A DNA stretch of 64,000 nucleotides from Meandrina meandrites (Eukaryota; Cnidaria; Anthozoa; Scleractinia; Meandrinidae): positions 33,867,939-33,931,938 of the forward strand of contig OY855911.1 in assembly GCA_963693305.1 (NCBI GenBank), given 5' to 3'. Shown here piece after piece: positions 26,901 to 35,900 of this stretch (position 1 is its first letter; each line of letters begins with the position of its first letter). The notes beneath the pieces were generated by a model, which saw only the letters and a list, made by a program, of their open reading frames with translations, was not told the DNA's origin and ran no database searches. The translations under genes were made by a program, and so were the position numbers.

Positions 26901-29900
26901 ACTGGGCCACAAGGTCCTAAAGGTGAAAAAGGGGATAAGGGTGATAGTGCGGATTTTTCAACCGCAAACATTGATGAGGATATTCTCATGAATGACCATG
27001 CGATAAAGCAACTTGCGAATCCTACGGGTGATCAGGATGCTGTAAATCTCACTTCAATGAAAAAATATGTGGGCTCAAATTCTATTTCAGCAGGACACTC
27101 ACATAAAAAGAATGCCTTAGCCTATTTGGAGCGAGGGTCGGGCGTGACAGCTGTAAACAATGTTACTTCTGTTACGTTTGAAGACTTTACCTCCAACCTT
27201 CACAGTGTGAATAAAAAGGCTTATACTTTCAATCTCGTAAGAACTGGTGTCAATTCTTTCAACTCACGTTTGGCGTTAAATAAAATACCTCTGCCCGAAG
27301 GAGAGTACACTATATGTGTCGAGTTCTTTATCCCGAAAGTTGATACTAATTGGTTTATAAGTGCTTCAACCCCTAACCCGGTTGATACTCTTAATTACCA
27401 TACCAAGCACTTCAACAGTCACAGCCCAAAATATTCACGCACCATTATTAACACGCGCAAATACAAAGACAATGATAACACAATCTATCTTGATATTTCA
27501 AATTCGGGTTATGATGGCTCTTCGCCACTTGAAAAGGCTGCTTTGATTATTTATGGGGTAAAAGGTTATCAAACAGATGTAGACGGAACTGTTTACGATC
27601 AGGCTTTCGTTATCGATGACGGTGATTTTACTCTACAAACAGATTTAGATCTAAACGGCTTTTCGTTAAAAAATTACCAACCTCCAAAACAAATAGTAAT
27701 ATTTGGAGATTATAAAAAAGAATATATTGATAGCCGTGGCAATCTTTTTAATAAAAATGGTGTTGTTAAATTTGGTAATTCATTTTATGTAATGGCGCCA
27801 TTTACTTGCATTATTAAGCGTGCATCAATTTCAATTATAGATAAAGGTGATGAAAAAAATTATGAAAACTTAACTTTTAAGTTTTGGTTTGGTGACGGCA
27901 GCTACAATTTCTTAGGCATAAGTAGTGGTAATAACTTACAATACCAATATATGGAGACCGATGCACACCTCAAACTTAACGCAGGAGAATCTTTTAAACT
28001 TCAGTTTGTTACGATTTCTAAACCCAGTAACATTGTTAAATTCCCAAGATATGCTCAAGCATTAGTAAGTTTAATTATGATAGGCGCTTCATAGTAGAAT
28101 GAAAGACAAAAAATAGGCCGCCACCTAAAAAGAAGAGGCCTTCGTTACAAAAAAATAGGTGAATGCGTTACAAGCGCGTTACCTTCCGCACCAACTCTTT
28201 AGAAAAATTTCTTGAAGACTTCATCGTAGAAAGATTTCTTGAAGGCTTCATCATAATCATCTTCATCATAAATAGGATAACCGAGATAGTGTCTGAATCC
28301 ATTTCTAATACACAAATTACAGAGACCATTTCGCGAACATCTGCTTCTGTCACATTTATAACAGAACAAGACCCTTACAATTTGTTCATTGCGAACGCAA
28401 AATGGCGCTTCATAGATTGCGGCATGAACTTCGTCCCAGCCAAGAGTTTTTCGCTGTCTGAGCTTCATTTTAATATATCCTTTAGAGATTTCTTTTCTTA
28501 CATCGTCCCAGCCAAGCATTTTACGCTGCCAGAGTTTTATTACAATATACTCGTTGCGGATTTTTTCTCGAAGTTCTTGTGGAAGTGCTTGTATCAGTTC
28601 TAATGTATCCATGTTTATTTCCTTATGCCGCGTTTCTCTAATTGCAGCGCGCCGTCTTCGAAAAAAACTTTATCTATGAAGTTTATCAGCTGTTTACGGT
28701 CTTTACTGGCTTTGTCCCGCTGGTATTCTGCCCATTCTTCCTCCGTGTATGGGATACATTGGTTTAGACGTTTCTTGATTCTCTTTCCATCGATATACAC
28801 ATAGGGGTCTTCTTGATATTTTTTTATTTCTTCTTCGAACTTTTTCGCTGCTTCCGCCATTATCTCAGCCAGTTTTTTTTTTTAAAAAAAAGCTTTTTTG
28901 CTCGGGTGTGAGTGACATTTACAACCTGCTGCTTTTCTCTAAATGTTGGTAAAAAAATATTTCAGTTTATATAGTATGATTGTGCTGTTCCACGCGATTG
29001 TGTGCGCTTTCAAAGACCTTTCTTCTCCCTTTTGGGTGAATGATGTCAAACTTATTACTTCTCAAGCTGTAGAAGCTATTCTTGACGCTGCTGAACGCCC
29101 TATGAACTTATCTCCCCCCTAATTCTTCAGAGCTTTCTTTATTATGTACTCTACCTGGTCCTGGCTAAACTCATTTGCCATTATTCTGCGGCACAGCTGC
29201 GGCGTCATGATTGGTGTTTCATAAACCAGCTCTCCTGATCCCGTCAAATCGTACTCTTCCATATCTGTTAATTCGACTTCTTCTTGTTGTTCTTCCGGTT
29301 GTATAAGCGTGTTCTTTAAATCTTGCGGGCTCATTTTTTTCATTGCTGTGAGCAGCTCGTCTGAAATGTGTATTGGTGGATCTATAATTTGTCCTTTTTC
29401 CGGTTCTGTGATGAATAATGTATGTTCTGTTGATTGGCGGTTTCTGATGATTTTGGCTTTTTTTCGACTTTGGCACAGGAGTCCTTTTCTTCCTCGTCCC
29501 ATTGTTTACATGACTGCTGCATTCCTCTAAATGGTTGTCCCGCCGCCCTCTGTTTATGTTTCCTGCGTCCTTTTTGCTAAGTAGTATAGCTGGGACTAAA
29601 CAAATACTATCTTTGGTAAGCCTAAATTTTTCACCTCTTCAGGAGACTATAGTCAGGGACTAAATCAAGGCACGCGAGCTTTTGTGAGCGTGGTTTGATT
29701 TGGTCCCTGACTACTAATCTCCTGAAGAGGTGAAAAATTTAGGTGCACCCAAAGTGGTATTTGTTTAGTCCCAGCTATACTACTCAGGAAGATTTTCAAG
29801 AAGCTACATGTAGGATGTAAAAATACAGTGACATTTATTATACAATTTTTTTTTACATGACTGTAGATTACTGTTTTAACAATGTTCCAATTTGTTTATT

Positions 29901-32900
29901 CAGCACAGAGATTAGGGGCCGCTAACTGCTGCATTGGGCTGGTTCAAACTAACGTTTGCACTCTGACCATTGCAGATTTTTGTACTAGCAAAGAAGCTAT
30001 ATTTTAGAGTAATGGAAGCTATGCTTTTAGCGGTGAGTTAATGACTTTCTAAACAGACTTGTAAGTTGCTTACCATAATATCATCACTTGTAGAATACTG
30101 TACATAATTTATGGTTAGGTAAACTGGTAGTTCACCAGTCCTTTCCAGATATCATATTTTCCTGGAAGTATAAACAACACCCATAAACCATATCAGACCT
30201 GCATGGGATGTCATGTTGTTTTGCTCCTTCTCTCAATTCCAAGATAGCAGAAAGTGTTATGCTTTTATTAATTTATTTTTCCAAATTGCTATCTTTCAGG
30301 AAGAGAAAAGATTATCTTGCAGTGATTTCAGGTAATGCATAAAGGTATCAGCAGAGGCCAACAAGTTATTTTTCATCTTCTTAACTTTGTTTCATTTGTT
30401 GTTTTCAGTGCTCTGCTTAATAGTTCAGCATTTCATGTTTCCCTTATGGCCTGTTCGCTTGAAGTGGTTATGGCAGAGAAAGGACTTCCATGTATGTTAG
30501 GGTTTTTTTTCTTTTCAAATGCAGTTGTGTTACTAAACATTTAGGAAACGATAATGGTCGATCACTTGCAAGGATTGTAGAGACTGTGCTATGTAGTTGT
30601 ACTTGCTTGTGTGTATTGCAGACCTATAATACTGAGTGATTACAGCTAACTTAATAGACTTGCAGCACATGCAGAGTGCTATGTAGCTGTAGGGTTTATT
30701 CGTTTGGAGTCTGTGGTACCACTGTCTGTAATTGAAGATAAAAGTTGCTGGTTCTAGAGTTGATGTCAGCTTCCGAACATCACCTGTCACCCACAGGAAA
30801 AGAAAAGTCTAATGATTTTAATTTGTTTGTATGGCAATATCATGAGCTTGGAATGCGCCCTGATTTCCAAATTGTTCATTTTCAGGGCCAACTCTGGCAT
30901 TTCCTTGGATTCTTGGCATTTTAAGATTGGAGGTAACATGAGGATGATTCAGTCTCTTGCTACTGTGTTCTCACTTTAATCTGTAAAGAGCTGTGGCCTT
31001 TTTTGTAGCTAATGAATAGATTGCACTTGATCTACGAAGGTTGAAAAAGAAAGAAAATAAGTTTAATGCCACGTGCTGATAGAATTAAGGTCTTCCCCTA
31101 GTATTGCATTGCAAATCCGCTCCTGCGCATAATTTCATGCATGATTAGCATGCACTCATTAAAATTGGGCGGGCTCTTCTTTATGGCTGGACCTTACCAG
31201 GGATTTTTTCGAAAACAAGGAGGTCAGGGTGACCTGTCATTTTTTCTGTTGTTTTGAATTGAATAGTGAATCTCTCTGTAAAATAAATATGGACCAATTC
31301 TCGGTGTACAATAATAAGAAACAATTGTTGGAAACATGAATTTAGCAAGCAATTGTGACTATAATCGTGGTGATAATTTTTTTATTGTAAGGATTTATTG
31401 GGTATAAACAAGGTGCTGTTGCTCCTAAGTTAGCACGGGTACCCCCCATTTTTATTTCAAAATTTAAGTTCCTGAGATAAACAATCTATGCAAAATTTGA
31501 CAAAAATCTCAGTGCAGGTTCTATTTCATTATAATAATAATATTAACAATAATAACTTTATTGTCCAGAATGACTTTAAAGTTTTAAAGGGTGTCATTTT
31601 GTTGCTTTTGTGATGCAAATTGGTGTTGCCAAGTTTCAAGGACACTGCTTCAATATTTCCAGAGATATTTGTTATTCAGTATTTTACCATTTTTCAGTTG
31701 CAAATCTTGTGACGTCATCACTGATCTAATTTGCATAATACAAAAATGACAATATGTCTGAAACGAAAAGAGATATTTCGAAAAGAAAAACGCCATTCTT
31801 CTGTATTTCGAAATGCCGTATACACTTTAAGTAAATGGAATTGGAATGACCTTAAGTAATATGTGGACAACAAAGTTTAGTTTGTAGCTAGCTGAACTGT
31901 CATTTGCCTAAGTAGACACTTGTACCCTCAGACAATTTCATGTGAAATTTTATTACTGAACAATCAGTGTGAACGATGTTCCTTTGCATTTTAGGCATTT
32001 GATTTCTTCAAAGTCACAGAAAGTTTTATCCTTCATGAGCCACTTCTTGGCAGCAATTTAATTAAGGTGAGGCAAAGCAGTGGTGAATTGCATTTTCAAT
32101 CTTCTACATGTAGTGGCCTGTTTTGCCCTGGTTAATGCACTGTTAGTAGTTTTTTCTTAAACAATGTTGGAACTTTTTTCCTTTTCAGCATTTAAATCGG
32201 ATTGAGGAGCAGGTGCTGGAGAGTTTAGCTTGGACAACAGTAAGTGTGAATGTTGTTATCAAAGTCTTTTCTTTCTATCTATCTATATTATGGGGGGTCT
32301 TGCGAAGGGAGGCATGCCCCCATCACTGCAAGACATTAAATAAAAAACTAAAAAAAAAATTAAAAAGTTGGGTGGGGGGGGGAGGTAAAACACCTTAAAA
32401 ATATATAATAAAATATGTACATAATTTAAAAAGATTACTAAGAATTACTAAGAAAAGTTGACTATGATTAAAAATTAGAACCTAATTAAAATGTCATTAT
32501 TCTAATCTTTACAGCAGAAGCTCGCGTTTTCAACAAAAATTGTGAGTGTGCAAACAAAATTGAAGAATAATATTTCAAAGATGAATAATTGAAGAATATA
32601 CAACTGATCAGTTTTATTTTCGAAGTTGGTACAGTTTGGTACATTGTTTTTCAGGATCTGTTGCTTTTTTATATCCTTGTTCCTTCATTCATTGCCAGGG
32701 TTCACCACTTTTGACAGTGATGGAGGCTTCCTACCCACATTCTGACCCTGCAGCAATGTAAGTACTAGGGTGGGGACAGCAAAGCACTTTTCTGTTATAA
32801 TTATTCAAAAGTTACGCCTCTTGCGGGTCAGGCCAGCACTTTCCTCTTGTTTCTGTAGCATGAAACGGCTAAGAGTATCGCTACTCCCCCTGGTTGGGAT

Positions 32901-35900
32901 GCTAGTCCATCGCAGGTAATCTGGCACTCAGCATTTTTATCAGATTGCTCCAACAATTTACTGTTGCCCATTTATACACGTATAGTTGGTGTGTCCTTGA
33001 AAGGGTAAAGTCTGTATACGAGCCTAGTGGCTCATCAGGCAGGAGCTTATTCCGGTCTCTGTGGCATGAAGCGTCTGGGAGTATTTCTACTCCCCCTTGG
33101 ATGGGATGCTAGTACTTTGAGGTATTACCCCCCAGCATTAAATTCGCAGGTACACATTTGTACACCTGGGTGGAGAGAGGCACTATGAGAGTAAAGTATC
33201 TTGCCCAAGAACGCAACACAGTGATCCTAGCTGGTGCTCAGTCAAACCTCACTCGATCTGGAGTCCAACCACCAAAGTCTACACACGTCAATTAATTGTG
33301 TATTACTGGCGCAATCTGAGCACAGACTGGGAAGTGCATCATCTATTTATTCCACTAACCTCTTTTTCAGTCTGCTAGACATGTTAAATACATTTTGGTT
33401 TAGATTCTGTCAGTATCTGTTGCCATTTTTGCAATTACGTTTTACTTCACCTTTTTATAGCATTGCTTTCTGTTTGTTTTTTTCTTTAGCAGCTCTGGTC
33501 AACAGCGAAAGAAATCTCAATCTCTAAATCTGTTCTTACGAAAAGGTTAGCCAAACGCATGCTACAAGTTGAAGTATCTTCTTGATAGTCGTGATAGTAT
33601 TTAGTGATAAAGTATTGTGTACTATTGATTTAATTCTTTTCTTGTTTTTGTATTTCCATAGTAAACCAGTTGGCCTATCATCGCTTAACATTGCTTTGCA
33701 ATAAACTCGATGTACATGATGTACTGGTAAGCATACATTGTAATGCAAATAGTGATGACAGACAATGACATAATGAAACTATAAGTTCATTAAACCTTTT
33801 TAATAATATCTTTGCCTGTATTTCAGCGTGGTCACATGTGGACGTGCTTGGAACAGTCATTAAGAGTTCACTGGCAGTTGATGAAGGACCGGCATTTGGA
33901 TCAGGTATGACAGTGGCTTACATGTACATGTTGTGGTTTAAATTTTTCTTTGGTTTAAAATTTTTCAAACCAGTTTGAATTTAAGTTTTCATTGTCTTGT
34001 ATTGATTATCATAATCTGAAACAAAGGAAAATAAAAATCAAACTGGTTTGAAAAATTTTATTTTGTAACTTTGGGTGACCCCGGTAATAGTAGCCGCACT
34101 GTAAACCAAGGAAAAATTTAAACCACAACATATACATTGTATATATTCAACTTCTAAGCACTGTGGCCAGCAATTAGGGATAACTCTTAGAAGAAACTAC
34201 TTCAGCCGTTGTTATTTTATTTCTTGAGAAGTTAGGCTCGATTTTCACTGCTCTCTCGCCTCCACTCCCGGACAGCGACTGAGCTTGAACCCTCAACTTT
34301 TAGAAACATTATTCTTTGATACAGTTTCCAAAGTTTTAGTCCTTGATCTTCGATGTGGCGCGAGCGGGGAACTAGTAACTGTTAAAGGAAGATGGTTGTT
34401 GTTAACAATGTCGTATTTTCCCGTTTCAGATGCTTTTGTGTTCAGTGTATGCTATCTCCAAAGTAGTCGGTAAAGAGATTCAGTTTAAACAGATCGTTTC
34501 TTCCTACAAAGGACTACCTTTCGCATGTGCGCAGGTAAGTTCTTAGTAATCCTAAAGGAGCAACAACAACAACAAAGTCGATTTGTCCTGCACTTATGTA
34601 CTAATACATTTGACTCTTAGACATTAGCGATCCGGCAAAACCCGGTCTTGGATGTACAACTTTTATTTATGTTATGTTTTCAAACCCCGTTTGATTGCTG
34701 TACTCGTGTCTCCCCAGTAAGGAAAATCAGATATAACGAACTAAACTTTCCAAACCGAGCGAACTCTTTAAGGTAATGGCGGTTACGGGAGGGGGCCTTT
34801 CCCACGTTTTGGCATGAATGAATGTAAGACCCAAACTGGCCGAAAATCCCTCTCTTTTTAAACTAGAAAAGGCCAAACTCTGGGCACATCTGCAATAGAA
34901 AATGTGATTTAATTGAGTTAAAGGGGCAAGGTAGCGCAATTTTAGGCAATTTCATCACTGAACAACCGGTCATTAGTCTGCTTTGCAACATGGTTATAAA
35001 ACTCTTTATAGTGTCAGAAAATGATTTTAAAAATGTACAAACGTTTCGGGCTTAGCCCGACTTAAGTGTTTTGAAGTGCCATTAGTCTGCTTAGCCGTTA
35101 TTTGGTTCGTCACAAGCGTTGCTCTGCCAATTTGAAGTTTAGAACTCATGGTTAACGAAAATAGACAGAATTACTTAAAACGCGGTGGCCTAGCCCGTTA
35201 ATTTGATTTGCTGAACCTCCTTCCCGGCTCTCCACAGGTGTACAGGGGAGCTCCAGGCAAAGAACAGGACTCTATCATTGGATTCTACAACAAGGTGTAT
35301 ATGGTAGCCATGAAATCCAATATTCTACAGTTTGCACCCAACAAGGTGAGCCAGCTCTTTCTCTATCATCTTTCTCGGTGGATACTCAAATGTGGTAAAC
35401 CCTGTTTATCCTGTTTACGTAACTGGTTTGGAAGGGGTACCACTGTTGCTAAGCACCATGGCCTGTGCTGACGTGGCAACTTCGAGGCTTGCGCAAGCGC
35501 TCGTGCAATGTTCTGATTGGTTTCTTAAGAATCGTTATCTCTTGTAGTGTTTTAACGTGGATTCATCAAAAAGGTTATTTTTAAAAAAAATGGTTATGAT
35601 GTTCTTTCTTGTGTGTTTTTTTTTTTCGTATTAGAATCCGCCTGTTTCTCCTGCTCCCAAGAGCTCGATGAGGTATTTATGGTATACAGCTCAGTTTCTC
35701 GCTCACTTTCTTTCTTGCTAGCTCACCTACGTACTTGGTTGGTGGTTTGTGTGTCTGTGCACTTGAAATGTTACCGACTTATGTTTCGTTTTTTGTTGAG
35801 GTGGCTGTGACATACTGTTGTTTAACACTTTTATAGGATTCCTGGAAAGAAGAATTTTTATTTGTCTCCTTTGAGAAATTCTCCAAGCGAAACGTTGACA

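Larger units (their letters stand above)
13019..29784. mobile_element. Complete Polinton/Maverick (adintovirus-like) provirus, 16.8 kb
   Basis: Bounded by 267-bp terminal inverted repeats (13019-13285 and 29518-29784) with AG...CT ends and a CAGGA target duplication. It encodes the full diagnostic set: protein-primed PolB, RVE integrase, adenain-like protease, FtsK/HerA-like ATPase, major and minor capsid proteins, plus PLA2, core-like and fibre-like proteins. All main frames are open and the repeats look identical by eye, which suggests a recent insertion. It lies in a phase-0 intron of the RB1-like gene, with the polymerase on the same strand as the host gene. Whether it still makes particles cannot be told from sequence. 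Confidence 0.96.

Noticed and set aside
28163..28603. Plus-strand 146-codon frame
   Set aside because: It lies opposite the Cys-rich minus-strand gene, which has internal repeats and a cysteine cluster typical of Polinton proteins; the plus frame looks like its shadow.
13014..29790. A 6-bp target duplication for the Polinton
   Set aside because: With AG...CT termini only five bases (CAGGA) match; the sixth differs on each side (CCAGGA against CAGGAA).
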